A DNA stretch of 64,000 nucleotides from Clostridium_I sp047718555 (GCF_047718555.1 NZ_JBDNRK010000008.1:1-64000), one strand, 5' to 3'. Counted from the stretch's first letter, positions 17,398-26,748 are shown. The notes: a model not told the origin generated them from the letters alone. Numbers and translations are program-made.

Positions 17398-18200
17398 TTA
17401 AGGCAAGCAGCAGTGAACATATAGAGTATATAAAAGAAATGAAAAAAAAGAATGTTATGGTTTTTATAACAAGATTGTTGATACTGGTTGGAATATTTGC
17501 ATTGTGGGAAGCAGCAGGCGATTTTAAATGGATAGACCCCTTTCTCATAAGTACACCTTCAAGAGCTTTTAAGAGTCTTATAACCATATATAATGAAGGA
17601 ACACTTTTTAAGGATATTGGAATAACTTGTATGGAAACAGTACTGGGTTTTACTATTGGAACAGTGCTTGGAACAGCCATTGCAGTTTTACTTTGGTGGT
17701 CTAACTTCGTTTCTAGAGTTTTAGACCCTTACTTAGTAGTATTAAATGCACTTCCTAAAGTGGCTTTAGCTCCAATTATAATATTCTGGGTAGGAAATGG
17801 AATAAAAGCTATAATTGTAATTGCTCTTTTGATATCTATTGTAGTTACTATAATAAGTATTTTGGAGGGCTTTAGGCAGGTAGATGAGGATAAGATAAAA
17901 CTTTTAAAAACCTTTGGATCAAGTAAATGGCAGATACTCTCCAATTTGATAATTCCTGCCTCTGTACCTACTATAATTTCAGCATTGAAGATTAGTGTTG
18001 GTCTTTCCTGGGTAGGAGTAATAATGGGAGAATTTCTTGTAGCTAAAGAAGGATTAGGTTTTTTAATAGTTTATGGAGGGCAAATATCTCAGCTTGACAT
18101 GGTGATGATGAGTATAGTAGTTCTTGCATTTTTGGCTTATATAATGTATGAAATTGTATCATTAATAGAAAACAAAATAAATGCTAAATTTCAGAAGTAA
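17394..18200 (+). CDS. NitT/TauT-type ABC transporter permease
   Basis: 268 residues with six membrane spans and the BPD_transp_1 coupling loop (Phe-Gly-Ser-Ser-Lys...Ile-Pro-Ala-Ser-Val-Pro near residue 180-197). The Asn-Ala-Leu-Pro-Lys-Val-Ala-Leu-Ala-Pro motif before it is characteristic of SsuC/TauC/NrtB permeases. It forms a homodimeric channel with the ATPase encoded just upstream, sharing an ATGA overlap. The likely substrates are sulfonates, nitrate-like anions or thiamin precursors. Confidence 0.92.
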   Translation: MIKASSSEHIEYIKEMKKKNVMVFITRLLILVGIFALWEAAGDFKWIDPFLISTPSRAFKSLITIYNEGTLFKDIGITCMETVLGFTIGTVLGTAIAVLLWWSNFVSRVLDPYLVVLNALPKVALAPIIIFWVGNGIKAIIVIALLISIVVTIISILEGFRQVDEDKIKLLKTFGSSKWQILSNLIIPASVPTIISALKISVGLSWVGVIMGEFLVAKEGLGFLIVYGGQISQLDMVMMSIVVLAFLAYIMYEIVSLIENKINAKFQK

Positions 18201-18346
18201 TTAAGTTCAACTAAAGAAATAGTAATAAAAATAGTCTAATATACTGACAGACTGTTATTTGAATATGCTTTAAAATGGTAAATTATACATTATTGTAAAT
18301 AGTATTTAAATTCGCTGATAAATTAATTATATAAGGAGATTGTATT

Positions 18347-19276
18347 ATGAAGTTCGATGCAGTATTCCAAGGAGGAGGCGTGAAAGGTATAGCTTTTGTA
18401 GGGGCAGCAGACTGTCTTCAAGAGAATGGATATAAATGGCAAAATTTAGCTGGAACCTCTGCTGGATCAATTGTGGCGGCTCTTTTAGCTGCAGGCTATA
18501 CAGCAAAAGAATTAAAAGAAATTATGATAAATATGAGTTACACAAAACTTTTGAAGAAAAATATTTTAAATGATATTCCTGTGGTAGGAAATGTATTTCA
18601 ACTGGTTAATGATTTAGGTGTATATAGCAGCAGGGTAATAGAAAACTGGATGTTTGAAAGATTATGGGAAAAGGGAAAGACTAAATTTAAGGATATTGAA
18701 AAAGAAGGCATTATGCTGAAAATTATTGCAGCAGATATTACTAGGAGAAGCATTTTAATTTTGCCAGATGATTTAAAAAAATATGGTATTAATCCAGGAG
18801 AATTTAGTATTGCAAAAGCAGTTAGAATGAGCTGCAGCATTCCCTTTTTCTTTAAACCTGTAAAGCTGGAATACGATGATAAAATAGATTATATTGTAGA
18901 TGGGGGACTTATAAGTAATTTCCCAATCTGGGTATTTGACAGCGATACTGCCCCAAAATGGCCGACTTTTGGATTTAAGCTGACAAATGATTCTGGAAAA
19001 AATCATTTCAAAAAAAATATAGCGGAAAGTAAAAAAAATTTGATATCTTATTCTATTGATGTAATCAACACTGCTTTTGACAGAGATGAAGAAGTTTATG
19101 TGGCAGACAAGGATTCAGTAAGAACTATCAATATTCCCACAATGGGAGTAAATGCTACAGATTTTGCCATATCAAAAAAAAAGACTATGGAATTGTATCA
19201 TTCAGGCTATAATAGTACTAAAGTTTTTTTAGATAGCTGGAACTTTGGTGAGTATATTTTAAGATACAGAATGTGA
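18347..19276 (+). CDS. patatin-like phospholipase
   Basis: A Ser-Asp dyad lipid acyl hydrolase, 309 residues. The oxyanion hole Gly-Gly-Gly-Val-Lys-Gly is at 9-14, the nucleophile Ser38 in Gly-Thr-Ser-Ala-Gly, and the catalytic Asp185 in Asp-Gly-Gly. No signal peptide, so it acts inside the cell or on the inner membrane face. The ribosome binding site is AAGGAG. A family B repeat starts ten bases after the stop and may supply the transcript end. Confidence 0.9.
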   Translation: MKFDAVFQGGGVKGIAFVGAADCLQENGYKWQNLAGTSAGSIVAALLAAGYTAKELKEIMINMSYTKLLKKNILNDIPVVGNVFQLVNDLGVYSSRVIENWMFERLWEKGKTKFKDIEKEGIMLKIIAADITRRSILILPDDLKKYGINPGEFSIAKAVRMSCSIPFFFKPVKLEYDDKIDYIVDGGLISNFPIWVFDSDTAPKWPTFGFKLTNDSGKNHFKKNIAESKKNLISYSIDVINTAFDRDEEVYVADKDSVRTINIPTMGVNATDFAISKKKTMELYHSGYNSTKVFLDSWNFGEYILRYRM

Positions 19277-19285
19277 AAATTTTTT

Positions 19286-19453
19286 TCCCGATGACTAGCC
19301 ACTCTAATACTCCCATCGCATTCTGTAAAAGTGATTTACTTGCTCTCTACTTTTTTTAAAATGAGAGTAAAGAGTGGCTAAGTCCCTGGATAACGAATTC
19401 TAAGCATCAGATGGAATAAAAAACTCCACCTGATGCCAAGAATTCTGTTTATA
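19286..19453 (+). repeat. family B repeat copy 1 (candidate structured RNA)
   Basis: Conserved blocks CCGATGACTA...CCACTCT, the partner AGAGTGGCTA, then TCCCTGGATAACGA and a second hairpin with arms near CATCAGATGGA and TCCACCTGATG, ending CCAAGAATTCTGTTTAT. The first stem is extended by an extra internal segment (19317-19365). There is no open reading frame. Confidence 0.8.
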
Positions 19454-19505
19454 GGAATAAAATCATTTTCATCGGTAAAAATATTAATAGAGAGGAAGTG
19501 ATTTT

Positions 19506-19631
19506 ATGTCTCATGAAGTTGGTAAAAAGAAAACAAGAAAACAGGCTATGAAGATGTCAAAGCCGCAGGAGGTCCATGAAGATGATATTAAAAAGAACAC
19601 AACTCCTGGAGTGATAAAAGGGGAAAGATAG
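19506..19631 (+). CDS. small basic hypothetical protein (41 aa)
   Basis: ATG follows AGAGGAAGTG with normal spacing and the frame is clean to TAG. The product is Lys-rich (Gly-Lys-Lys-Lys-Thr-Arg-Lys-Gln) with a mixed-charge second half. It lies between two family B repeats. I do not recognise it; the good start signals and following hairpin support a real gene. Confidence 0.55.
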   Translation: MSHEVGKKKTRKQAMKMSKPQEVHEDDIKKNTTPGVIKGER

Positions 19632-19655
19632 ATTTTAACACAATCTATCCCTTTA
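19625..19655 (+). terminator. weak hairpin after the 41-aa gene
   Basis: GATAGATT and AATCTATC form an 8-bp stem overlapping the stop codon; the downstream sequence is T-rich but interrupted. Confidence 0.45.
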
Positions 19656-19669
19656 TTATTTTTACTTAA

Positions 19670-19806
19670 ACAGAGCTCTTAATATTAGTATTTATGATAC
19701 TTAGAAATTGTTGTCCTTTAGGGTAAATCGTTATCTGAAGGCTGTAGCCACTCTTTACTTCCACTTATGAAAAGTGGTGGGAGTAAAGAGTGGCTAGTTA
19801 TCGGAT
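19670..19806 (-). repeat. family B repeat copy 2, reverse orientation
   Basis: Read on the minus strand it gives ATCCGATAACTAGCC, a long stem with CCACTCTTTACT pairing to AGTAAAGAGTGG, then GATAACGATTTACCCTAAAG and AAGAGCTCTG. It is convergent with copy 1, about 220 bases away. Confidence 0.75.
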
Positions 19807-19971
19807 GAATTAATCAGGTAAAATACTACTTGGATAATAATTTGGACTGTAATGGATGCAATATTAGAAAATTGGAGCAATTGACACTTAGTATATAAAA
19901 ATGTAAAATATGAATAACTACATAAATAATGACTAAGCATAAGATAAAGTATTGATATGAGGGGATTAACA

Positions 19972-21090
19972 ATGAAGAAAAAAATAAAATTAATGCCAAT
20001 GATTTTTACTGTTTTATTGACCATAAATATTGCAGGTAGTAATTTTAATTCTTTTAAACAATTTGAAGACATTTTAATACATAAGTATGTCTTAAAGGAT
20101 ACCACAAATGTAATATTGCTGGAAGCAGGAGATAATTCTAGCAGTGCAGCTTCAGCAGAAACTTCAGTGGGAAATACTGGCAATACATCGGGGGAAACGG
20201 CCAATAGTGGAAATATATCGGATAATGCCTCATCAACAGGTAATGGAACCTCTGAAAGTACAAATGAAAATAATTCTAGTGAAACTGTAAGTAAGGATAA
20301 CTCTAGTACTGTGGAGCCAACACAGCCAACAGCACCAGCAGAACCTAATGTACCAGTAGCGCCAGCAGCACCTACGCAATCCACGGTTCCAAGTCCTTCG
20401 GTAGAAAATAGGACAAGTGTTTCTGGAAGTAGCACAAGTTCCACAACAAGTTCTAACACTAGTACCTTTGGAAAAAGCAGGACCCAAAGTAGTACCTCAA
20501 CTAGCAAAAACAGTACAAGCACTAACAGTAGTATTTCAACATCGAAAGCTAAGGATACTAATGAAAATATTTTAAATGAAGATAAGCAAGCTGAAAATGC
20601 AGCTGAGCAACCAGCTACATCAAGCAATAATAATCAAAGTAATACTGAGGAAGCAGCTAAAAATTCAAATTTACTTTTAATTAAAGCTAACTTGGATAAA
20701 GGTAATGTAAATCTAAATGATAAGTCTAATGAAATAAAGCTTACCAGTGACGATCCAAACTTTAAAGAAATTTATTATGTAATTTCTAAAGATAAAAATG
20801 TAAATCCTGATGAAAAATGGGTCAAATATTCTGCTCCTTTAAAATTTGATAAAAATGGTATATGGTATATACATTATAAAGCAGTAGACAAAAATAATAG
20901 TGAGAATTATGGATATTTTGGTCCATATAATGTAGTTTATAATTATCAGGCCCTGGAAGCAAATGCGCCTGATAGCTCAGTAAAGAAAAAAATTATAGGA
21001 TTTTCTATGATAGCCGTTATAGTAATTTTAGCTGTTCTCTATATTATAAAGACAAATAAATCTCCTTATCCAAGACCAGAGAATAAGTAA
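19972..21090 (+). CDS. Ser/Thr-rich membrane-anchored surface protein
   Basis: 372 residues. Order: signal peptide (1-25); a Ser/Thr/Asn/Gly-rich low-complexity stalk to about residue 220, interrupted by a Pro/Ala-rich block near 117-147; a folded beta-type domain (about 230-335) with Trp-Val-Lys-Tyr-Ser and His-Tyr-Lys-Ala-Val-Asp resembling Ig-like or FN3 modules; a C-terminal membrane anchor and short basic tail. It looks like a type I surface protein. Its start is ATG 19972 after GAGGGG. The stalk is repetitive at DNA level and may vary in length between strains. The function is unknown. Confidence 0.75.
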   Translation: MKKKIKLMPMIFTVLLTINIAGSNFNSFKQFEDILIHKYVLKDTTNVILLEAGDNSSSAASAETSVGNTGNTSGETANSGNISDNASSTGNGTSESTNENNSSETVSKDNSSTVEPTQPTAPAEPNVPVAPAAPTQSTVPSPSVENRTSVSGSSTSSTTSSNTSTFGKSRTQSSTSTSKNSTSTNSSISTSKAKDTNENILNEDKQAENAAEQPATSSNNNQSNTEEAAKNSNLLLIKANLDKGNVNLNDKSNEIKLTSDDPNFKEIYYVISKDKNVNPDEKWVKYSAPLKFDKNGIWYIHYKAVDKNNSENYGYFGPYNVVYNYQALEANAPDSSVKKKIIGFSMIAVIVILAVLYIIKTNKSPYPRPENK

Positions 21091-21141
21091 ATGAAGGAAA
21101 AAAGAGTTTAAATTTAAGATATGAATAGTACACAATAATTT

Positions 21142-21186
21142 AAAGCCTGGATTAAATATTTTAACAATTTATTTAATCCAGGCTTT
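21142..21186 (+). terminator. long perfect hairpin terminator
   Basis: AAAGCCTGGATTAAATA and TATTTAATCCAGGCTTT form a 17-bp perfect stem between convergent genes. A T run is short, so it may work mainly as a barrier or in both directions. Confidence 0.75.
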
Positions 21187-21222
21187 AAGGTACATTCAAA
21201 TAAATGATTAGTCAGTATACAG
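21187..21222. repeat. family A repeat, left-end fragment
   Basis: AAGGTACATTCAAATAAATG and then ATTAGTCAGTATAC match the left end of the full family A copies; the rest is missing. It abuts the terminator stem. Confidence 0.5.
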
Positions 21223-21235
21223 TGTATTATATAGA

Positions 21236-21613
21236 TTATTTATCTTTGTGAGCACACTGATTGTTAGATTTTTCAGAGCAGCCAGAGCAGTTGGTGCATC
21301 CACCTTTAGAGCAGCTGGCTAAACTATTATCAAAAGGTACACATTTTAACATAAAGGTAGAATTCTTATATATTAAATTTATACCTTTGATTTTATCCAC
21401 TATTTCTTTAGAATAAGCAATGGGAATATCATTATATTTTTGAATAAAATCATGCTCATTGAGCTCATCTAAAATTATATCAACCCGAGCACTTTTACAG
21501 CAGGAACTCACATAGGAAAATCTTACACAGTTATATTCTTTATGCACTAATAAAAGATTAAGTAAATTTTTATATGCCTCCTGCGATATTTCTATTTTAG
21601 GGGTAATATTCAT
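21236..21613 (-). CDS. HesB/IscA-like cysteine-rich protein
   Basis: 125 residues. The first part resembles HesB-type proteins (Ile-Ser-x-Glu-Ala-Tyr-x-x-Leu-Leu), with a Ser-Cys-Cys-Lys near residue 38. The C-terminus is a Cys cluster (Cys-x4-Cys-x2-Cys-x2-Cys) that could bind iron or zinc. The start is ATG 21613, one base after the stop of the upstream nicotinate phosphoribosyltransferase gene, whose last codons contain its AAGGAG site, so the two genes are coupled. A related protein is at 56602. A role in metal handling is inference. Confidence 0.65.
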   Translation of the reverse strand: MNITPKIEISQEAYKNLLNLLLVHKEYNCVRFSYVSSCCKSARVDIILDELNEHDFIQKYNDIPIAYSKEIVDKIKGINLIYKNSTFMLKCVPFDNSLASCSKGGCTNCSGCSEKSNNQCAHKDK

Positions 21614-21614
21614 T

Positions 21615-23102
21615 TCATTCTCCTTGTTCTTCATATATATCTGAATAAGAATGTAATAGGCTTTGTTTTAAATCCCACAGCTTATTGGATAAATCCACAT
21701 AATAAGTGTGAGGATTTTCAAGTCTTAAAACCTCAGGCCAAAGCTTATCAGTTTCTGTTTTAGCAAATTCTTTTATTTCGCTTACGCTGGGACTTTCATA
21801 AATAGCTTCCCCATTTTTAAAGATTTGAACCATCAATTCTTTAACATAATAATTTTTTAATTTTTTCTTTTTCCATGTATAAGTTGGATTAAATATTTCT
21901 AATCTTTTATTTTCATCAATTGTCTCATCATGCAATGTAATCAAATCCGCTAGTGCCTTATCTGTAGATTTATCAAATATTCTATATATTTTTTTAAAAC
22001 CTGGATTGGTAATTTTTTCTTCATTTTCGCTTATTTTTATCCTAGGTATAATAGAATTTTTATCCTCTACAGCAGATAGCTTATATACTCCTCCGAATAC
22101 CGGTTCAGATTTTGCAGTTATCAATCTCTCTCCTACTCCAAAACTGTCTATGCAGGCACCCTGAACTAAAACATCTGTTATTATGTGTTCATCTAAAGAA
22201 TTTGAAATAGTTATTTTAGCATCACTGTAACCAGCTTCATCAAGTATTTCTCTGCATTTTTTAGAAAGATAGGTTATGTCTCCACTGTCTATTCTTATTC
22301 CCTTAGGTCTTATACCCAGTGGTTTTAAAATTTCATCAAAAATCTTTATGGCATTTGGAAGTCCTGATTTCAATACATTGTAAGTATCTACTAGTAACAG
22401 GCAATTTTCTGGATATGCCTTTGCCCAGGCTTTAAAGGCTTCATATTCACTATCAAAAAGTTGAACCCAGGAATGTGCCATAGTTCCTATAGCTGGTATT
22501 CCAAACATTTCCTCAGATATTGTACAAGCGGTAGCACTACATCCTCCAATAACAGCAGCACGTGATCCGTAGATGGCACCATCATAGCCTTGAGCACGTC
22601 TTGAACCAAATTCCATTACAGGTCTTCCTGCAGCAGCTCTGCATATTCTATTGGCCTTGGTAGCTATGAGGGTTTGATGATTAATAGTTAAGAGTATCAT
22701 AGTCTCTACAAATTGAGCCTGTATAGCTGGTCCTCTAACTGTAACTAAGGGCTCATTTGGAAAAACTGGATTGCCCTCGGGTATGGCCCATACATCACAG
22801 CTAAATTTAAAATTTCTAAGATAATCTAAGAAATCTTCGGAAAATCCGCCCTTGGATTCTAAATAATCTATATCGTCTTTACTAAATTTAAGATTTGATA
22901 AGTATTCAATTAGCTGTGTGACACCAGCCATAATACAGTATCCACCGCCATCTGGTATTTTTCTGAAAAACATATCGAAATAAGCTATTTTATCTCCTAC
23001 ACCGTTTTTAAGGTAACCATTACCCATGGTAAGTTCATAGAAGTCAACAAGCATAGTGAGATTTCTTTCATTTCTCACATCAAAATTTTTAGTAAGTTCC
23101 AT
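21615..23102 (-). CDS. pncB: nicotinate phosphoribosyltransferase
   Basis: Salvages nicotinate to nicotinate mononucleotide with PRPP, feeding NAD synthesis. 495 residues, normal for the Firmicutes type. Recognisable segments are Asp-Phe-Tyr-Glu-Leu-Thr-Met-Gly near residue 20, Glu-Phe-Gly-Ser-Arg-Arg-Ala-Gln-Gly near 165, and the Arg-Ile-Asp-Ser-Gly-Asp phosphoribose-binding segment near 280. ATG follows AGGAGAAA. It forms a two-gene minus-strand operon with the downstream HesB-like gene. Confidence 0.93.
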   Translation of the reverse strand: MELTKNFDVRNERNLTMLVDFYELTMGNGYLKNGVGDKIAYFDMFFRKIPDGGGYCIMAGVTQLIEYLSNLKFSKDDIDYLESKGGFSEDFLDYLRNFKFSCDVWAIPEGNPVFPNEPLVTVRGPAIQAQFVETMILLTINHQTLIATKANRICRAAAGRPVMEFGSRRAQGYDGAIYGSRAAVIGGCSATACTISEEMFGIPAIGTMAHSWVQLFDSEYEAFKAWAKAYPENCLLLVDTYNVLKSGLPNAIKIFDEILKPLGIRPKGIRIDSGDITYLSKKCREILDEAGYSDAKITISNSLDEHIITDVLVQGACIDSFGVGERLITAKSEPVFGGVYKLSAVEDKNSIIPRIKISENEEKITNPGFKKIYRIFDKSTDKALADLITLHDETIDENKRLEIFNPTYTWKKKKLKNYYVKELMVQIFKNGEAIYESPSVSEIKEFAKTETDKLWPEVLRLENPHTYYVDLSNKLWDLKQSLLHSYSDIYEEQGE

Positions 23103-23285
23103 AAAAAATTTCTCCTATCTTTTTAAATAAATATAAATTTGTATATAATGTATAATAAGTATATTCAAATAAATAATTTTTTAGATTTATATTTTCTATT
23201 ATAGGCTAAACACAATTATATTTAATTTATAATAGAATTATATTTATTGTAATACCTAATCATTTTTTATACAATAGCTTTGCTG

Positions 23286-23417
23286 TTTATCATAGACTGC
23301 TAACTTTAATATTCCTATATTTTCAGAATAGGAGTAAGGGGGAATGGGTACATAGATAATGGCTTTTAAGGAGATGGTGAAATAATAACTCCATCTTATG
23401 CCAAGAACTCGGTTTAG
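23286..23417 (+). repeat. family B repeat copy 3, degenerate
   Basis: It keeps the layout TTTATCATAGACT, a hairpin ATTCCTAT/AATAGGAGTAA, then ATAGATAATGGC, a second hairpin GGAGATGG/CTCCATCTT and the ending GCCAAGAACTCGGTTTA. The sequence is more diverged than other copies. It lies in the gap before the helicase gene. Confidence 0.6.
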
Positions 23418-23463
23418 CTTTTATTGGTAATATTATATGTTACTTTGGGGGTAATAATTAAAG

Positions 23464-25470
23464 ATGAAGTATAGTTTAGATAAAAATCAATTAGAAGCAG
23501 TTACTACAGAATATAATAATGTATTAATTGTAGCAGCACCGGGCTCTGGAAAAACTACAGTTATAATAAACAGAACGGCATACCTCATAAAAAATAAAGC
23601 TGTAAAACCTGAAAATATTATTATTATAACCTTTACAAAAGCTGCTGCATTAAATATGAAACAAAGATATAATGCTTTATTTAATAATATTGGAGAACCA
23701 TTTTTTGGTACATTCCACGGCCTTTTTTATAAAATTTTGAGAAGACACTGCGATTCCATAAATATTATACAAGCCTATGAAGGTTATAGAGTAGTAAAAA
23801 AGGTTCTTGAACCCTATATGGATGAAGTAAGTGAGGATAAATTAAGGGAAATAATAAATGATATCTCTAAATATAAAAATTTCAGATATTCTTTTGAAGA
23901 ATTTATACCATCTATTGAAAAATCTATTTTTAAACAGTGTTATGATGCTTATGAAAGCTATAAATTTGAAAAAAACCTTATGGATTTTGATGATTTACAG
24001 CTAAAGTGTTTGGAATTATTTAAAAAAGATGAAAGGCTTTTAAAGGGCTATAGAAATTTATTTAAATATATGCTGGTGGATGAGTTTCAGGATTGCGATT
24101 CTCTTCAAATAGAAATGCTTAAGCTTTTAAATGAAAATAATAATTTATATGCAGTGGGAGATGAGGACCAGTGTATATATGGTTTTAGAGGCTCAAGACC
24201 AGATTGCATGGTAGATTTTCATAAGATATTTAATCAGGGTAGAAAGATATATTTGAATATAAATTACAGAAGCGTATGTAATGTAGTTAACATATCAAAA
24301 AATCTCATAAAAAATAATATTATGAGAAATGAAAAGAACATAAAGGCCAATAAAAATGAAAAGGGAAATATCAGCATATTAAATAACGTAAATGAAAATT
24401 CTCAGGCAGAGGATGTATCTGAAAATATTATAAAGCTTAAAATTATAAACAATTTGCAATTTAAGGATTTTGCCATTCTATACAGAACTAATGTGGAAAG
24501 TCGAAGTTTAATAGATAATTTTATAAGAAAGAATATACCTTTCAGACTTTTGGATAAAGAGTATAATTTTTTTGAGCACTTCATATGCAAGGATATACTT
24601 TCTTATTTAAAGCTCAGTATTAATAGCAGTGATAAAGAGGCCTTTTTAAGGATAATAAATAAACCCTTTAGATATATTGGAAAGTCAAATTTAGATATAT
24701 TGAGAAAACATGAGTATAAGGAAGATATGTTTGAAGTACTGAAAAACATAGAGGACTTGCCAGTTTATCAGATGAAAAACATAGACAAATTAAAGAGAGA
24801 TATTCAAAAACTTAATAAAATGTCTTTAGGCCTAGCTATACAATATGTAGTAATTGAACTGGGATATAGGGATTATATTGTGGAGTATGCTAAAAAATAT
24901 AAGCTTGAAATTCAGGAATTGGAGGATATAATAGAGGAATTTAAAAAAGCGGCAGAGGGATATAATGCTATAATTACGTTTTTGGCTCATGTAGAGGAAG
25001 TAGGGGAGACATTAAAAAATAATAGAAAAGAGACTAAAAAGGATGGTATCATACTCAGTACTATACATGGCGTAAAAGGCATGGAGTTCAAAAATGTATT
25101 TATTATAAATTGCTGTGAAGAAAATATACCCCATAAAAATAGCTTGCCGGATAATATAGAGGAAGAGAGGAGACTTTTTTACGTGGGTATAACAAGAGCT
25201 ATTGATAATCTCTGGATATGCTTTAGCAGGGATATAAGGGGTAAAGATAAAAAACCTTCAAGATTTATAAAGGAATGTGAGCTTGATTGTAATGAAGATT
25301 GTAATGGAGGCTTCAATGTAGGCGACAAGGTAAAGCATATGTCCTTTGGAGAGGGTAAAATAATATTTTTGGATAGCAAAATTATAGAAATTGAATTTTC
25401 TGATGGAGTAAATAGAAAATTTGATGCTGTCATCCTGGGGAATAATAGGCTCATTGATAAGGTTCATTAA
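23464..25470 (+). CDS. UvrD/PcrA-like superfamily 1 DNA helicase
   Basis: 668 residues with the SF1A helicase motifs in order. Walker A is Ala-Pro-Gly-Ser-Gly-Lys-Thr-Thr (25-32), then Thr-Phe-Thr-Lys-Ala-Ala, Val-Asp-Glu-Phe-Gln-Asp, Gly-Asp-Glu-Asp-Gln-x-Ile-Tyr-x-Phe-Arg-Gly, Asn-Tyr-Arg-Ser, His-Gly-Val-Lys-Gly-Met-Glu-Phe and Val-Gly-Ile-Thr-Arg-Ala. The last 50 residues form a PcrA-type Tudor-like tail with Phe-Gly-Glu-Gly. It is shorter than housekeeping PcrA (about 730), so it is probably an accessory paralogue in DNA repair or conflict resolution. Confidence 0.9.
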   Translation: MKYSLDKNQLEAVTTEYNNVLIVAAPGSGKTTVIINRTAYLIKNKAVKPENIIIITFTKAAALNMKQRYNALFNNIGEPFFGTFHGLFYKILRRHCDSINIIQAYEGYRVVKKVLEPYMDEVSEDKLREIINDISKYKNFRYSFEEFIPSIEKSIFKQCYDAYESYKFEKNLMDFDDLQLKCLELFKKDERLLKGYRNLFKYMLVDEFQDCDSLQIEMLKLLNENNNLYAVGDEDQCIYGFRGSRPDCMVDFHKIFNQGRKIYLNINYRSVCNVVNISKNLIKNNIMRNEKNIKANKNEKGNISILNNVNENSQAEDVSENIIKLKIINNLQFKDFAILYRTNVESRSLIDNFIRKNIPFRLLDKEYNFFEHFICKDILSYLKLSINSSDKEAFLRIINKPFRYIGKSNLDILRKHEYKEDMFEVLKNIEDLPVYQMKNIDKLKRDIQKLNKMSLGLAIQYVVIELGYRDYIVEYAKKYKLEIQELEDIIEEFKKAAEGYNAIITFLAHVEEVGETLKNNRKETKKDGIILSTIHGVKGMEFKNVFIINCCEENIPHKNSLPDNIEEERRLFYVGITRAIDNLWICFSRDIRGKDKKPSRFIKECELDCNEDCNGGFNVGDKVKHMSFGEGKIIFLDSKIIEIEFSDGVNRKFDAVILGNNRLIDKVH

Positions 25471-25472
25471 TA

Positions 25473-25513
25473 GGAATAACCCTCATGCCACTCCAAAGCA
25501 TAAGGGTTATTCC
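25473..25513 (+). terminator. hairpin after the helicase gene
   Basis: GGAATAACCCT and AGGGTTATTCC form an 11-bp stem right after the stop. The T run is lacking, so termination efficiency is uncertain. Confidence 0.5.
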
Positions 25514-25537
25514 CTACAATGAATAGAAACTTCAAGT

Positions 25538-25671
25538 TTATCCGATGACTACCCACTCTAATACTCCTATCTTTTTCAAAGTGGGAGTAAAGAGTGGCTA
25601 CGTCCCTGGATAACGATTTCTAGACATCAGGTGGAATAAAAACTCCACCTGATATCTAGAACTCTGTTTAT
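25538..25671 (+). repeat. family B repeat copy 4 (best short form)
   Basis: The 134-bp reference copy. TTATCC (25538-25543) can pair with GGATAA (25608-25613), enclosing the stem ACCCACTCT...TACTCC / GGAGTA...AGAGTGG. Then CGATTTCTAG, the perfect hairpin ATCAGGTGGA / TCCACCTGAT and the ending AGAACTCTGTTTAT. There is no open reading frame. Confidence 0.88.
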
Positions 25672-25770
25672 GTGAAAATATATTTAAATGGGGTATGATT
25701 AAATAATATCAATAAAATGTGGAAGAAATATAAAATAATTATGTTATAATTATGTGATTTTTAGATATTA

Positions 25771-25905
25771 CTACTTTCTTCTAATAAAATTATATATCAA
25801 TGCTACAATTCCAATAAAAAGTAAAAATTTTATTGCTACTACTGTAATTCTAAGCAATAATATTAAAAAGAATATAAATATAATTCCATGTATTATTCTA
25901 AACAC
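25771..25905 (-). CDS. small membrane protein (44 aa)
   Basis: A GTG start with a perfect AAGGAGG site seven bases upstream. The 44 residues are almost entirely hydrophobic with two short spans separated by Arg and Lys, ending Arg-Arg-Lys. It resembles in build the 67-residue membrane protein at 26749. I do not recognise the family. The strong start signal is the main support. Confidence 0.6.
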   Translation of the reverse strand: MFRIIHGIIFIFFLILLLRITVVAIKFLLFIGIVALIYNFIRRK

Positions 25906-26204
25906 GTTTTTTCCTCCTTAGTATGCTCTTATTTTTTCTATACATTGCCAATAAGTAAATTGATTATTTGCAAAAATTGGTCACTTAACGCCACTCTCAG
26001 TAATTTTAATTAATAATCAAAATTGTAATATAACGATTATAACATGTTCTATAGATAATAGTAAATTTTATGATTTATATATTTTATTAGAGTTAAAATA
26101 ATATATTTAATAAAAAAATGTTACTAAATTTGATAAATTATGATATAATTATCGTCAATTAATAATGTAATCTAAAAAATTAAATTTCAGGAAGGGGAGA
26201 TATT

Positions 26205-26384
26205 ATGGGAACTCAGGGAAAGACTTTAACAGATGAAGTAAAATCAGATATACTTAAAAAATTTAAAGAAGGAAAATTAGTAAGTGAAATTGTCAAGGAA
26301 ACTGATTTAAGCAGAAGTGAAATTAAAGATGTTATAGAAGATTATCTTAATGCTAAACTTATTTCAGAAGACAAAACAATATAA
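26205..26384 (+). CDS. small HTH-like protein (59 aa)
   Basis: ATG follows GAAGGGGAG. The 59 residues read as three or four helices, with Gly-Lys-Leu-Val-Ser-Glu-Ile-Val-Lys-Glu and Leu-Ser-Arg-Ser-Glu-Ile-Lys-Asp spaced like a helix-turn-helix of the resolvase/MarR-like kind. No partner domain is present. It may be a small DNA-binding protein; that is inference from pattern only. Confidence 0.6.
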   Translation: MGTQGKTLTDEVKSDILKKFKEGKLVSEIVKETDLSRSEIKDVIEDYLNAKLISEDKTI

Positions 26385-26487
26385 TATTTTTAATTTTCAG
26401 CTTTAAATTGAATATAAGGTCAATGAGAGAGTCTCAATGTGATCCTATTACTAAATTGTCAGTAAATAATCAGTTTAGTAAAGCTTA

Positions 26488-26527
26488 ATAAATGCCGTAA
26501 ATTTCTTAGAATTTACGGTATTTATAT
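26488..26527 (+). terminator. hairpin terminator
   Basis: AAATGCCGTAAATT and AATTTACGGTATTT form a long stem about 100 bases after the HTH gene; the trailing tract is T/A mixed. Confidence 0.65.
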
Positions 26528-26539
26528 TATCATATTGAC

Positions 26540-26616
26540 TAAGGCAGATTCAAATAAATAGCTAGTGTGCTAGGGCTAGGCTATTTTCAAACTTACTATA
26601 TATTTTCATATACCTA
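26540..26616. repeat. family A repeat, internally deleted copy
   Basis: The left end AAGGCAGATTCAAATAAATA and GCTAGT are joined directly to the right end TTACTATATATTTTCATATACC, with the centre missing. About 77 bp. Confidence 0.6.
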
Positions 26617-26748
26617 AAGTAAGTGTAATTATTTACTTGTTATGATATTATATAAAATAAATTAACTCTAAGAAACAATAAGTAAGATTCTTTGATAAAT
26701 CAGTGTTGTTTTTGGGGGATTAATAAAATTTTAGGAGTTGATATATAG

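Noticed and set aside
19794..20627. Long minus-strand open frame opposite the Ser/Thr-rich surface protein gene
   Set aside because: It is an artefact of low-complexity codons on the + strand; the + frame has signal peptide, anchor and ribosome site.
25473..25513. Helicase-end hairpin considered part of the adjacent family B repeat
   Set aside because: Its sequence is unique among the copies and it lies 25 bases outside the conserved element edge.
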